The notes: generated from the letters alone by a model not told the origin. Shown: positions 11,004 through 24,365, numbered from the stretch's first letter. The stretch: DNA of 64,000 nucleotides from Pachypanchax playfairii (GCA_006937955.1 SSNP01000066.1:2350295-2414294); one strand, 5' to 3'. A program made the numbers and translations.

Positions 11004-11061
<58 letters not shown>
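10980..11061. repeat. Hairpin followed by (TTA)n microsatellite
   Basis: CTTTCATAC and GTATGAAAG (10980-11002) form 9-bp arms around AAAAC. A (TTA)n run of about 19 units follows at 11004-11061. Confidence 0.9.
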
Positions 11062-11789
11062 GGGGTTTTTTGATACAAAAATAGAAATGTTTTTAATTCC
11101 AGAATCACTTTACAACATCCGACCCACGACTGGCAGCTGCCATACTGTATACGGATAGTACATTATTATAATCAGCAATGTAAAAAATAAGTTATATATA
11201 ATCAGAGGGCCTTTTTGATGGCTTGCCATAATGACATTAACACCTTTTCATGTAGGTTGTGAATTTCCAGAACTCAGTAGAATTTTCACTTTATTTTGTT
11301 TTAATTTTAGCAGGTTTAATTTCCTGCTTGACTTGCTTTTGTAGCTCTTTTCTCTCTTATTAAAGCTCCCATTTCTCTGATTTACAATATTTCAACTTAC
11401 TTAGAAACCCATGGTTTGTTATTAGGAAGAAAATAGACTTTATTTTTATTATCACATCTCCACAAAAGTTATATGAGATGACATTTTAATCAATTTATCC
11501 AATTCTGGACAAGTCTTAATGAACAAATCTCTGTCCTTAAAGTAAGAACAGCATTGGAGGTGCTGTGGATTCTGTGAACTTGACTGTAACCTAATATCAC
11601 TCAATCTTAGTTTCCTTCAAGACAGTTCTGTATGTCTGAGCCAAATAAATCACCATGTAGACAGATGTGCCTAAAAGAGTTATTTCAAAAGGATCTTTAA
11701 GTGAATAATTTACTTGTACATTTCATAACTAACAGAATCTAATATTATTTACAATTAATTGAATGTTTTTATGAAGCTAACTTTAAATG
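11062..11789. other. No feature recognised
   Basis: AT-rich sequence. Confidence 0.5.
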
Positions 11790-11890
11790 TGGACTGTTGA
11801 TGTGACTTAAACTTGTTGATTTGTATTGTGTTTTTACATCACTTTTGTTATGAACTGGCGCTATATAAATAAAACTGATCTTAACTGAAC
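11790..11890 (+). mobile_element. LINE 3' tail
   Basis: GGCGCTATATAAATAAAACT at about 11857-11876, followed by short T/A-rich repeats, is the common 3' end of fish L2/CR1-type LINEs and SINEs that share their tail. Only the tail is recognisable. Confidence 0.6.
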
Positions 11891-12480
11891 TTTTATGAAG
11901 CTGTAGCAAATGTCCAGAGGCTCTGCTGTAAAGCTCTGTAGCATATGAATTGTTTCTGCAATGGCTGCATTAATAGCATTTACACTAAGATGAATATACA
12001 CAAGGGTTTTGAATATCTGGGCAATATCTCTCTGTAAACAAAATGGACATAGAGAGATGGAGAGCAGTTCCGTTTCTGGTATACATTTAGTGTCTCTTAC
12101 CACAGCGATGCTGCACCACAGCACCCTCCACTTGTGATTTCCCAGTCACTGTGTTAACATGCATTGGGTCTCCAATGCTGTCTATCTCCAAGTCATTTTA
12201 CAAATCCTGCAGGTTGAGCCATATCTCAGTCTGGCCAGCCAGGCAAGCATTTTTATATTCTAAAATCAACTTGATGTTTGAATGTAGAGCATTGACCTTG
12301 TTCCAGAGAGACTGTTTGGCAAGAATGATTGAGTGCAGAAGGATCCTCTGGTGGCCCTGCCTTTTAAGCCATTGTCACAGTCTTCCCTGCTGTTCCCTTT
12401 TCCTCCTTCTCAATGATATGGTTCTGGGCTCCTGCAGCCAGACAGGGATCACGAGAGAGGATCTCTGCAGGTAAAGTCAA
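11891..12480. other. Unassigned region with open frames on both strands
   Basis: Plus strand 12151-12474 and minus strand 11861-12124 are open, and the region is less AT-rich than its neighbours. A donor-like CAG|GTAAAG occurs at about 12468-12476. Translations on either strand gave no motif I recognise. It could be a decayed element or a chance run; I do not call a gene. Confidence 0.3.
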
Positions 12481-12894
12481 CTCAAGGGAAGTGAAGGAAA
12501 TGTTTTGATTATGCCCAATATTTAACTGCAAAAAATACTTATTAAACTTTTACATGGTAAAGCAGACTGAATGAGATAAACCAGTATGTTTCACAATTGC
12601 ACACTGTACCGTATGCATCTAATTTTCCTGGTCTCATCCATTTCCGTGTTTTAGTTTCAGTCCTGACTCTGGAATTAACTGAACAAGCTTATGACTTAAC
12701 AGAAGAAACATTTAAAATCCTGAAGAAACTATATTGGATTTAAATGTTTTCCACTATATATTACCCTAGTCTAATGCCGTGATGCACAATCAATAAATAA
12801 ATCACTCAATTGTCTATATTTGAATGATTCTGTTATCCTTACGATCTCCTCCTGCTATTTGACAATTATAAACATCCACAGTCTTTATTATCAT
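12481..12894. other. No feature recognised
   Basis: AT-rich sequence leading up to a TTAA MITE. Confidence 0.5.
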
Positions 12895-13462
12895 TTAAAG
12901 AGGTCCTTCCATTAAAAACAGTTTTTCTGAGGTTTCTGTTGAATATTTTAGCTCCACAGGTGTTCTTACCTTCACGGTGGGTGTGAAAACAGGTCAACAA
13001 CTTATCTATCAGTTTTAATCTCTCAAACTACACAGGTAGCGATGAAAACAGAGTTCTCCCGAGTCTGAACGGCCTGTATTTGGTTCATCACAACTCCTTT
13101 GTTGAAACCAAGCTTAGCATGCTGCTGGCTAAAAGCTGTTAGCATAAGACGTAGCAAACAGGAAGACACGACGTCTGACGGTGCCATGAGCAGTGGGGCA
13201 GGAAACAATATACCTTCCTCTCATAGGCTAGTTTTTTAGCCAATCAGAGTCCAGCAAATTCGGATAATGAATATGAACAAGCTGCTGACAAAGCAGCCTG
13301 ACGGAAGGTGCCGGAACCACCCGAATTTTAACGCAGACAGATTGAAAGGTCTGTTAATCAGTGTTTCCTGACGTTTTTTAGATATAAAACATTTCATATT
13401 ACTGGTTAATACTTAAGAAATAACCACAAAGTCCTGAAATTTGTATGAAATGGCCTCTTTAA
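12895..13462 (-). mobile_element. TTAA-flanked MITE, 'AGAGGCCATTTCAT' family, copy A
   Basis: TTAA at 12895-12898 and 13459-13462 bound ends AGAGGTCCTTCCAT and ATGAAATGGCCTCT. The interior matches copies at 25626-26188 (same orientation), 39358-39570 and 56617-58014 (opposite orientation): for example GTGTGAAAACAGGTCAACAA and the AGCATGCTGCTGGCTAAAAG block. It is about 568 bp and non-coding. TTAA duplication suggests piggyBac or Kolobok. Confidence 0.88.
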
Positions 13463-15099
13463 CACAGAACTTTCCCCTCCACCTTCCTACTTTTGATTCC
13501 TAAGCCCTTGTCAAGTCTTACATGTAGCTGTTCCATGTGAAAATACATTACACCTGCAGCCAGCGAAATGGGTTCTTTTTCCATGGGAAACTATAAAGAC
13601 CAGATGTGAGAGGTACAAGTTTGTGTATAAAGCTAGTGGGGGGCATTTTAATGTGGCAGTGTGTGTCATTAATTCACTTTGTATGCAGTATTTTGCCTGT
13701 GATTACTATATTTTTTCCTGCAGTGTAAAGAGTTTACAAAGGGCAGGCTCTCTCTGCCATCTCTTGGAGGGATTCCAGAAAGTTATACAATTTTCTCAAT
13801 TGGTTTATAGATTCTATACTATTCTATATATGTACATTTGTATAAAACTTTGTCAAATATAATAAACATCCTTAAATTATCATTGTGTAAGAAATTATAA
13901 TATTATTTTTCTAAATATAAACGCTAACTTTTTGGAATAAATGTATTTCACATGTTTAATGACAATAAAATTCATAAAAATATATTTGAAGTAATTATTT
14001 AATTTCACCTACATATCAAAGATTTAACTCAGCCTGAGTTTATTTTTCTTTTTGTATAAAAGAAAGATTAGGATGGTTAGAATAAAACAAAAGGATTTGT
14101 ACTCAAACCGGAATTTTCTTTCACTCTATAGACAAATACAAATTCTCTCTGATCTGGATGAGCTGTAAGCAATGGTCACAGTAAAAAGTCACGACATCTT
14201 TTTCTTACACATTTTTGGGATTGGAAAGTCTTTTAATAAGATATCAGAAGCATGCTGTTTTTTGTTATTTACTTTTTATGAAGCAAAGAGTAGCTCTCCT
14301 CTTCCCTAACCATCATTTCTATATGATGGGGAAAGAGAAAAACCCTACATGCTTCTTATTTCTTATCATCTATTTTAAAACAAACATTGACAGTCATGGC
14401 TTGTCTACTAGTGGAGTGACACTCATCCCTCTTGTTAATGTTTTGAAAAAATAATCTAATTATTATATGAATTAGCATGTGAATCAGTGAAAATAAAACT
14501 ACCTATTGCAGACTCTCAAAGGAGGCAAATAACCTGGCTAATTACGAGCTAATGTCATTTTTGTCTAATTTGAAATATTACTTGATATAAAAAATATATA
14601 ATATATAACAATATTACATTATTATAACTGTAATATGACCATTATTATAAAACACGTATAATCATTTTAGGCAGCTGTAATAATAGCATTTGCATTTCTC
14701 ATTTTAAACAGTCATGCAATACAATTTTAAGGTTTTGTTTTTTCTAAGATTTATTTGCCCACTATTTGATAATCAGTGACTTACTGTACATGTCACAAAA
14801 ATAAGCCAAAGTTTATTTTTGCACAATTTTTGATACTCCTCCATTAAAGAAAAAAAAATCACTTAAAGAACTTGAAAGTAAAAGTAATAGTAAATTAAAC
14901 ATTTACTGCAAAACAAAAAAAAAAAAGTAACTGTTTCTGAATTGTGGTGCAACAAAATATTTTTAAAAAATGATACTGGCACAGACAAAAATGATGTTAC
15001 CCCTAAAAGACAATAAAATTGCTTGACCACAGGATTTATTAAAATAAACCATGTCCTGTAATTAGTATCGCAGGTGTCTTCAAGCTTTTCCTTCGTCAT
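13463..15099. other. No feature recognised
   Basis: Strongly AT-rich, with short open frames that carry no motif. Confidence 0.5.
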
Positions 15100-15930
15100 T
15101 TAACCTGTTCAACGATAACAAATAGACTCCTGGATAGTTTTGTGTCTGTGCACAACACTGAACATGGACCAGGGAAAGCAAAGGCCACAGCTGTCTGAGG
15201 AGCTCACAGAGAAGGTTTTAGACATTAATGTTCAAGGATAAAGGCTTCTAGAACATCTCTAAACAGTTTAATGTTACTGTGATGATAACAGCCAGTATTA
15301 ATCTGATGTTTTAGGTTTGTGGGATTGTAGCCACCCTGCCAGGATGTGGACAGAAGTAAAACTTCAGGCTGCACTCCATTGTCAAGATATGTCACTTTCT
15401 GATCACACCATTGATAGCATTTTAAATCATAATGGGCTTCATTGAAGGAGATGCAGGACATCTTCATCATTCACCGAAAAAATCCCCACCGAAAATCCAC
15501 AGACTTAATGTTTTTCTGGTGAATGCCAGCTTTTACAAGGAAAAAAATCCCCTTTATAATAAAAGACCACTAGTCTTATTGTAAACACAGTTTTCTGGCA
15601 CAGGGTGTTTTGAGTCTGTGCAAGTTACATGACAGCTCAAGACTATGAGTCAAATGGGCGGCCCATAGTCAACAAGCTTGGTTTTAGACACAGATCATGG
15701 GCTCACCAAACTGTTAATGACCCAAAGCACACAGCTAACAACACTCAAGTACAAAATATTGAACTGTTCTGATGTGCCATTCGATCAGACCTGATCTAAA
15801 TCCTAATATACAACAGTAGAATTAGTTGAAACATAGCTGGAAAAAACCCTTTGAACCTCTGAAAGCCGGAGCAGTTTTCTCATGAAGTGGGCCAAAATAC
15901 CTGTTGAGAGGTGCAGAGGTGTCATTAGGA
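15100..15930 (+). pseudogene. Tc1-like transposase relic
   Basis: A decayed Tc1/mariner transposase, read in pieces across several frames. An ATG near 15164 opens MDQGKQRPQLSEEL, an N-terminal DNA-binding start. At about 15715-15735 the sequence encodes NDPKHTA, the region around the second catalytic Asp. At about 15780 it encodes IRPDLN, corresponding to the PDLNPIE block with the catalytic Glu. A middle portion (15385-15465) matches the second relic at 39810-39890. Many stops and frameshifts show it is dead. No terminal inverted repeats were found. Confidence 0.7.
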
Positions 15931-15984
15931 GTTGCAACATATGTTTGATTGTAGTGATCACATTAGACTGATGCACAACAAAAT

Positions 15985-16217
15985 ATCTTATCTAATAATT
16001 CATACCACTCAAAGCGCTTTAACACTTCAAGTTTTACATTCACCCATTCACACAACCAATGTTGATCGGGGGAGAGGGGAGGGGCTAGCACTCATACGGC
16101 CCAATACACAAGGTGGGGGGCTACATGGGGCTCGGTGTTATGTGCTGGTGGAAGCCGGGATCGATCCACCTTCTGATTGGACGACGACCGCTCTAACCAC
16201 TGAACCACAGCCGCCCC
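15985..16217 (-). mobile_element. tRNA-derived SINE
   Basis: On the minus strand the sequence starts GGGGCGGCTGTGGTTCAGTG, continues with a box A-like GGTTAGAGCGG and a box B-like GGATCGATCCC, and ends in the common fish SINE body (GAATGGGTGAATG, AAGCGCTTTGAGTGG). It is related to the SINEs at 31055, 33878, 36490 and 62103. Confidence 0.82.
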
Positions 16218-17399
16218 TTAAGTTAAGGATATAATCATCTTTGTGCAGGCCAGCTTCATTCATTTGCTTTTTAAGTATTCTGGTGAATCACAACTTAAAT
16301 GCAATGTTGGATTTCCATTAGCAGAGTTTTTACTTCTTACATTTTTTGTTATTTCAGTGATCATTATTTATTTTTTCTGTGATGGAAGGACACATACGTT
16401 TATATCCACATCTGGAATTAAAAACTCTGCTCAAAAAAATCTATCCAATAAAAAATAAAAGTGACTGCACCTCCTTTTATAAGTTAGAGAAAAAAAGTAA
16501 ATCTTCCTCCCCTTTGATTTTATTGTGTGCTCTAAATACAAGGGGACTTAATCAAGCTTAAAAATAACAAACAAATAAATAAAAGAGAAGTCCTGGGAGA
16601 ACTCATTAGAAGCCTTGTCAAACTCCAAGAGACTACATAATTGCTTTACCCAAAATAAAAATGCAAACCTGTTTTACTTGTATTTGCTTTCCATTCTGAA
16701 TTAGTGCTGAACTAAGATCATTGAAACTTTCACTTTTATCACTTTGAGAAGTTTGATTGAGTGCGGTGAACATAGTGTAAGAAAATATTAATTTTATCTT
16801 ATCACAAAACATAGAATACGCCTCACTTCCTAGAGTTCTTGCACAAAAATCTCAACATATCTTAGCCCCGTTTTTTATTACTGCATTAAAAAAAAAAAAA
16901 AAAACACGCCCTGTGACAAGGAAATAAAACAAGGAATTGGGCATATTTATACAAATAAATCCTTTTTTGTCACTTTAATTATAGGATCAGCAGTGGCACA
17001 GATGAACAATCCAGCCATCAATCTTTAATTAATGTCATGCTTTTCAGGCTGCTGTGAAGTTGGGCCTGATTGAAAATAAGTCCAATGATATTTCTATTAG
17101 GGCTTGTTTTATTATTAACGCATCAAGGCTTTAAAGTCTTGTCGCATAGTCAGTCACAAGGAGATGATAGACTTTTTTTACATCTAGATTTTTAAAATTT
17201 TTTTTTTTTCTAACATCACAGTTGCACAGATTTTCTTAATTATTTTTTTCTTGTATAAGTTAGCCATGAGCTTGCATGTTGATGTGGAGGTTTAGTACTG
17301 TTCACTTGCAGCAAATGTGGTGTTACTGTGGACCATTCTGCAAGAGGTTTTTTCTCTGTGAGTGTTTTTTTTGTTTGTTTGTTTGTTTGTTCTTTTCAG
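16218..17399. other. No gene recognised; A-runs only
   Basis: AT-rich sequence with a poly(A) run at about 16887-16904 and T-runs near 17199 and 17366. Nothing else was identified. Confidence 0.5.
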
Positions 17400-17590
17400 G
17401 GGCTCTGGTTTCCATACACCAGAAAAATGCATGCAAGTTATTTCCAAAACTGACCCAGCTTGTGATCGTATGTGTGAATGGTTGTTTACTACTATACAGC
17501 CCTGCATGGTTAGGATTAGGGTGTGCCCACCTCTTACCCAATGAATACTGTAGATAGGCATCAATGGCCCTACGACCTGACTTGTTTACA
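17400..17590 (+). mobile_element. SINE fragment, family of 41076-41335
   Basis: Degraded match to the body of the SINE at 41076: GTGTGAATGGTTGTTT at about 17471, CCCACCTCTTACCCAATGA at about 17526, and the ATAGGCATC...CTACGACCTGA ending. The tRNA-like head is lost. Confidence 0.6.
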
Positions 17591-19994
17591 AGTGCTTCAA
17601 TGGATCCCAGCTTGTCCTGCATTTATCACCGTGTATTTCTCCATCATTTTCATATTTTATAGTGTTTATTTGATATTTAGTGTCAGTCCAAAATATAAAT
17701 TATCAATAAATAACAGACGATAAAATAAAACTGAATTTAAAAAAAAACAGAAATGTGAGTCTTGCCTTTTTTAAGATTCAGTTCTAGAAACAATAGCACT
17801 AAAGACAGAATGCAGAAATTACACACATTTGGACTACACAAACATTTTCCCTGTCATCAGGCCGGCTGCAGACACCAATTCTAAAAAGATAGCAACACAA
17901 CACCTGCAGCACTGTCAACAGCTGCTTGACGAGAGAAGAGAGATGCTATCAGGGGAAAAATTTTCGTCTTCTTTTTATTGGGCCATTCTTTCTGATCAAG
18001 GCCTGTGCTCAGTCTAATGTTTTATTAGTAACATAAACAGAAGTTTACATGAAGCCATTGAAAAAAGCTAGATCTCTGCCTTACAGCTAATAAACAATTA
18101 ATAAGTAAAAAAGTAACATTTGAAAACTTAGTTCCAACAAGTCACATCGTAAATTAGTAAAATAAAGTAAATTTAGATTTTATAGATCATGACAAGATAT
18201 GCAAACTTTGCTCAGAAAGATCCTTGTCAAGATTTAAACTGAAGACGTTTTTGCTATCAGGAAATTATGCAAGTTGCTTGAACTAAACCATTGTAATGCT
18301 TTTTTAAAAATACTAAGAAACAGGCTATTGAACAAGACATGTTGGACAAGGGCAGAGTACTTAACCCAGTCAGAAGGGTTCTACGCAAGCAAGTGCAATA
18401 AAATAAGATGATGGGCAGCTATATTTAAATGTTCAAACTTTTAAAGTATAGAATTTTAAATAATTAATGTAATTGTTGTTTTAATAAGCATGAACACTAA
18501 TATATGATAGACAATGCTCATGGTACTTACAGGGTTCAACTTTTTTCAAACTGGGATGCATCTTTATAACTTAGCACCTCCGTAAAAAAGAGACTCAAAA
18601 CAAACCTGACAAAATTCCAAGAGTCTCCCATCTTGTCCAAGTTTTAAAATAAAATAAAATAAAATAAAATAAATCAGATTAAGCAAATAAATGTGTAACA
18701 GTTGTTACATGTGGGTGTGTGTGTGTGTCTGTGCTTTCAGCAACAGCTCAGGACATGGAGAATAAACTAGTATTTACTGCAAGTCTTCATTCTCCTTAAA
18801 TACAAGATAAAAAAATATCATGAATCTGGCAGTGGGTCTAAATCATAAAACGTTTGCTCAGATTAGTCACTGTTAAAATAAGCATTATAAATTAATGGCA
18901 TAAACTTGATTAATCATTTGCAATTTAAAGACTTAGGTTGGCTCAACTTTTCTTTTTTTTTAATATGTAAGAAACATTTGTGCTGACACTTTGTGATATG
19001 GTGAACACAAGTAGCGCAAACATTGAATGACAGGCACTCTTTTTCTTAACACATTGATCAAAGGGATATTTGAAGAACAATCAGTTACCATGAATTAAAT
19101 TTTTTCTTTCTTCAAATGCTCAACACATAACATAGAAAGGATGTGTGACGTATGGAACTTTGAAAACAAATTTGCAGCTTGCCCAAAAAAAAAAAAAGTC
19201 AGCTCCAGTTTTCCAACATTTGCAAAATAAATCCTCTATCACTTCCAGAGACTGATGTTGCAATGGAAAGCCAAGGTGACTGGGGATATAAGGGAAAACC
19301 ACCATCATACACATTATAAGAGTATGGATACAAAGTCCTATTGAAAAGTGCTGAAAAAACTGAGTATGAGGGTAGCTGACCTAAGACTCACTCATTGGCA
19401 TGTCAGACACCCATGGCCTGCAACCATTAGCAAGGCTAAGTGATAAAGTATCTTCTGAAAATCTAATAGAAGGTGTGATTGCAGCACTATGAACTATACT
19501 ATACTACTCTACTGGTACTGCCAGAAACTAATAATCTGGTATGTATATACCATAAAAATGTGCTTTTTGAAATGTTTAGCTAAAGATAAAAGACCAAAGG
19601 CCATAAGGAGCTGTGTCCCCCATGTAGACAATGCAGAGAGAAATCAGCCGGCTATCAGAGCAGCAGGGGTGTGTAATGAGAAAAAAAAAATCCAAGAAAA
19701 TGCAACATCTTGTCCATACCTGAGGGTTTAAAGACAGTCAAAAATTGCATAACTTTGGCTAAACTAGACACAGAAGAGAAACTGGATATAGAGATACAGG
19801 AGAGGAATAAATAAGATGTTCTCCTCTGCACCATTAAAAGCATTGGGGTATTTATAGTTCCAAATTTATAGATTTCATTTTTATTTATATGCACAGATTC
19901 AAGACTCAGATGCAGCAAATCAGCCACAGAATGTAACAAAGTTTCCTACATGTTTCGCTGTAGGTATAGTGTTCTTTTATTTGTATGCTTAAGC
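17591..19994. other. No gene recognised; simple repeats
   Basis: AT-rich sequence with an (AAAAT)n run at about 18648-18672 and a short GT tract at 18714-18728. Open frames in the stretch show no motifs. Confidence 0.5.
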
Positions 19995-20460
19995 TTTTCA
20001 TCAGTAAACATACTGTATAGCAGATGTGACGCATACCAAAAAGATCCTGTTTAATATCATTGTCATCTGTCTACAGAAAATGTTCCCAGAAGTTATTTGG
20101 CATGTTAGTGTGCATTTTGTAAAATTCAAGCATCACTTCTTTATGATTTGTTTTTAACAGTGGTGTCCTCCACAGTCATCTTTCATTATGTCCCATTTGG
20201 TTCAAACATCAACAGATGCTGATCTGACACGGATTTACCTTGACCGTGGAGTTCACATCAAATCTTTCTGGAAGTTGTTTGCTACTCTTTGGGCACCATT
20301 CATATTATGCATCTCTTAAATCTTTCATCTTTTTTCCTCTTGTAGCCACATCCAGGGATGCTGGCTATAGTTCCATGGACCTTACATTTCTGGATACATG
20401 CAGAAGTAGTGACAGGAACATCAAGTTGCTTGGAGATGGTCATCATTAACATGCATGTCA
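19995..20460 (-). pseudogene. Tc1-like transposase relic
   Basis: The minus strand encodes, with stops and frame changes, the N-terminal half of a Tc1-like transposase: ISKQLDVPVTT (first helix-turn-helix), then KVHGTIASIPGCGYKRKK (GRPR-like linker), then ERFKRC. Further pieces resemble 'RRTPLLK' and 'KEVMLEFYKMH' towards 20010-20170, ending near a 'LFGM' remnant. It is a different Tc1 lineage from the 15100 and 58352 elements. The catalytic C-terminal part is missing. Confidence 0.75.
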
Positions 20461-20757
20461 ATACCTTTCTTTCCAAGCTACTGAGAGTACTCTCTCGTTA
20501 GCTTTCTGTGGACCATGTTCAGTATGGTAAACACCATGATATCAAACAATAAGTACATTGACAAGTTTTCATCATTTAAATAATCAGACTGAGTAAAAGT
20601 TGTAAGACATGTGATATTAATTTCAGGACACACCTTAGACAATATGTCCAAATTATTTGTTGTGTTTTCTAGTGGTATCAAACTGTTTGTCCAGGTCAGT
20701 TTAATTTGTTTGTCAGTCATCAGTCATTTCCTTTATCCATTTGTTTCTATTTAGGGA

Positions 20758-20835
20758 TTTTTGGTCTGTGGGAGGACGCCAGAGTCACCTGAAAACAAAC
20801 AGGGAAAGCATACAAAGTCCTTGCCCTTGGTAAGG
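20758..20835 (-). mobile_element. SINE fragment, family of 41076-41335
   Basis: TCTGTGGGAGGACGCC and ACAGGGAAAGCATACAAA are the reverse complement of the middle of the fish SINE family seen complete at 41076-41335. Only about 80 bases remain. Confidence 0.55.
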
Positions 20836-20869
20836 TTTTGAACCTAGGATAACCATGCGGTCCAAGCTA

Positions 20870-21310
20870 GATTCTCATGAGATTTGGAGGTTTCCAAACC
20901 CCTGAAAATCCATCTTCTACTACTAAACCATCCAACTCAACTCCACTGGTGGTGCAGACCAATTGCTTGTCAGCATTGGGCGCATGGACGGGTGTTCAGA
21001 TATGACGATAGCATAGGCAAAGAAAAACAAACATGGCCGCGCAGATACACGTACAAGAAGAAGCGGCTATTTAATCTGTTTTAGGTGAACCAGAGATGAT
21101 TTCTTCATTGAAAAATGAGCAAAGGGAAGCACTTTGTGCATTTCTTGATGGTAACGATGTGTTGTGCTTTTCTCCTGACTGGATTTGGCAAGACCTTGAT
21201 TTACTATGATTGGCTAAAGACAAATCGTGATAGGCAGACACTTGCTGGTGTGTCCTCCAATCAGCTTAAAGTATTATACCAAATGGCACTCATTTCTTCT
21301 CAAAAAGCAA
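20870..21310 (+). mobile_element. Element carrying a RecQ-like helicase fragment, copy 1
   Basis: Matches the reverse complement of 28380-28795 across most of its length, including TTTCCAAACCC near the left edge, AACAAACATGGC in the middle and CTGATTGGAGGA-type sequence at the right. The two copies define a repeated unit of about 440 bp; exact ends and target duplication were not found. It contains the helicase relic at 21066-21225. Confidence 0.7.
21066..21225 (+). pseudogene. RecQ-like ATP-dependent helicase fragment
   Basis: The forward frame reads SVLGEPEMISSLKNEQ, then REALCAFLDGNDVL. The neighbouring frame then supplies LLTGFGKTLIYY, a Walker A (motif I) sequence. The pattern 'LKxEQREAL..F..GKDVF..LPTGFGKSLIYQ' is the start of the helicase core in RecQ-type proteins. 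The first-frame copy has stops, and a one-base shift separates the two parts. Homology stops immediately after motif I. Such helicase segments are found multiplied in fish genomes, apparently with transposons; the link to a named transposon class is inference. Confidence 0.6.
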
Positions 21311-23829
21311 ACACGTGACTACATGTACAATAAATTAAGTTCAACTGGATCATTTCCGAATTAGACGACAGAATAGTAATCTTTAAAAACTTCAAATAAC
21401 AAAAAAACTTTTTGTTTATTGTAATAATATCAATTGTAAGTCATTCCTTCCCTTCTGAGAAGTGCGCCTTCTCTGCACTTGGAAAATTTAATTAGTTTTA
21501 ATTTTCCTTTGTAGCATTTCCAAAAATAAACATCATTTTTTTATCAGAAAAAAGCAAATCAAATCAAGAAACAAGTTGAAATACAGTAAAACATCTCTTC
21601 CAGTACATCTTTTTACAGCATTGTAAAAAAAAGTTTGTTTATTAACTTACTGTGAAGTTGGTGTTCATCCATATGCAGTCAAAACAAGTTTTGATGTTAC
21701 CATATGAGTACCCATAATGTGCACAGTGACAGAATGCTTTTTGTGCTCTTAAGAGGCCGAATGGATGTGAGACAGATTGTGATGAGCATTAAGAGCACAG
21801 ACTGCACAAGCATAGCAATACAATAGCACTTTGCATATGCTATTTTCATCCCCATCCTCTTCATCTGGCTGTTATTTTAGTTCCTAATGAAATCACACAC
21901 AAATCGCCCAAAGTGCTGACAACACAAGCTTCAAGGCCAGAAAGCCAATCCTCTCAGGGCCCCATTTAGATAGGAGCTGAGCGAGCTCTCTCCAACTAGA
22001 TTTGATTCTGTTGTTGTCTTTTTTTTTTCAAGTTCAAGCTCTACTTGCTGTTTCTTCAGCGTAAAAGTATCATCACCATAAAAAGAAAACAGTGAGTTAA
22101 TCTAAATCCAAACCATGGACAAAGACCAGAGAGAAGTTGAGAATGAGAAGTACAAAGAGAAAAGTAGAGAGATGCTTCACATCAACAATAAAACCAGTAA
22201 ACTTCTTTGCATCTTGTACCACAGTTGTAGCTATATTTCCTAACCCAAAATGACACTTTAATTAAACAAATTACTGCGCCTCGGGAAAAGGACCTTCAAG
22301 AGCTTGATAAGGCCAAGGGGAGATAAAAGCCTTATGAGCAGTGTTTATCAGAGACGCGGGGGTTTAAACCTTTAATAGGTAATGCCCAGATAAGTAAGCC
22401 TTTGTGTTGTTACTGGCACAGAGATATTTTACACAGAGGAGCTTACCAAATTGAGATGGGGGAAAGAAGCTGGATCAAACCAATGACTTAAAGAGTATGA
22501 TTAAGCACAACAGAGAAAAGAGGGATACCAAAAAAGTGTCCCTTCACTAAACTTCCCCCTTTTATTCATACACACATTTATGTGCAGAGGCACCAGAGAG
22601 ATTGAGCTTTTACAGTCTTTTCTTTGGCTTTAGCCTTGGTGAGGATGTGCATACAGTCTCTGTAATTATTTATCAGAAAAGCAGCACATGTGATAAGAGC
22701 CTTTCCAATTTTTAAGAATGAACATGAGTACAAATGCTTAATGACATATCCTCGTAGCAGATTTTACCTGTCACAAACACAGATAAATTTAAGTCTATTT
22801 TAAAGGAAAATTCCTTTGGACCATGTCTTTATAAAGCAGAATGCATATAGTAAGAGTGAAAAAAGTAATCAAGTAGACAAGTACTGCTAGAAGGAGGTTA
22901 AATAACTACAGTAGTTAGATTTCAGTGCAATGTAACACAGTCATACTTCCAAAACAATAAGGGGAAATTAGATGTTGTAATAACAAATTTTCTGATATTA
23001 TGGGATTCATTAAATGTGGTTCTAGCTGTGAGCAAGGCGACTCCTTTAGAGGTCTGTGTTGTAATAGATTTAAAGAAGCCTCTGACTGAAGGTATTGTTT
23101 AATCACTGTTATAAAGAGGATGCTCAGGATTGTATAACTAACCATATTTCCAACTACACTGACAAATCAATTTAGTTTTAAGGTTGTGCATAAAAAAGAT
23201 CTGCAATTGTTTTCTCAAACTTTGTAAAGCACGTTGATAAAGTGCAAAGTCACAAATTACAGAAAAATGTGTGTAGATTTATGCCTAAGATATGAACTAA
23301 ACTTTTTACTTCATCCAGGGTTTTCTGTAGTAGATTAGATACCTGTCCATCATGCCTGTTTGCTGGAATAGTACCAAATCCTCTATAACCCTGAACAGTT
23401 TTTTTTTTCCATCAGACAGACAAATAGAACACAATAGAAATCAGTTTAGTTTATTTGAAAAATGTCAGTTCACAACAAAATCCTCTCAAAGCATTATACA
23501 AAATCAACAAGCCTAATTTACATGCCAATTAACTGCAATCGCTTTAGTCCAACTGTAACATGATCACATTCATTAGACTGTAAAATGCCAAAGTTTCTTA
23601 TCTAAGTACAGCTCCCTTTTTAATAATAAGAAACCTCCAGCAGAACTGGGATTGCAGTGAACGGCCTTCTGCCCCATCGACTGGTGCCTGAACTGACAGG
23701 AAAGAGACAGACAGAAGAGTTGGGTGAGTGTTTAATTTATAGAAAAAGAAACAACGTTGAAGTTAATGACAGCAATACTAGTGAAAACAAATAGTCAACA
23801 TTGAAATCTAGACTCGAGAATTGATTATG
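21311..23829. other. No feature recognised
   Basis: Long AT-rich stretch; short open frames without motifs. I see no gene or clear repeat. Confidence 0.5.
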
Positions 23830-24190
23830 TTTTCCCTGCACGCTGTCAGAATCTGTTTCCCTTAGTCACGTGTTATCTTGTCTGCACTTTTTGTCTTGTA
23901 TACTTGTATATATTATTGTTTATGATTTGACCTTTAACCCCCACTGTTTCTTATTTTGTCATTGTCTTTTGCCTGCAGTGTTTATTTTATCACTGATCAT
24001 GATTTTTAGTAAGTAAGTAAGTAAGTAAAACTTTATTTATATAGCACCTTTCTGCATGTTTATTCACGGTATCTTGGTTTTTACCTTATTTCTTTTGATC
24101 TTTAGACCTTGTATATTTTATTTTCAGTTCTCTATGATTCCTGTGTGTTACTTACTCTCTGCTTTTATAGACATTGTTTCATTTGTAATG
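23830..24190. repeat. Degraded LTR- or LINE-like sequence with (GTAA)n
   Basis: Pyrimidine-rich strand with an (AGTA)n run at 24007-24027, followed by AAAACTTTATTTATATAGCA, a phrase typical of fish LINE/SINE tails. The family was not resolved. Confidence 0.4.
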
Positions 24191-24312
24191 TGTTAGAATA
24201 TTATTTGCTTTGTTTGTTTCGTTGCCCTGTTTTCTGTTTCCCCACCATCAGACTGTTGTGACGCTCTTGTCTTTGTTTGTTCATGTAATTTCATTACAAA
24301 AAAAAATATATG

Positions 24313-24316
<4 letters not shown>

Positions 24317-24365
<49 letters not shown>
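24317..24365. repeat. (TA)n microsatellite
   Basis: About 24 uninterrupted TA units. Confidence 0.95.

Noticed and set aside
17292..17622. Several overlapping open frames on both strands
   Set aside because: They lie in a degraded SINE and T-rich repeats.
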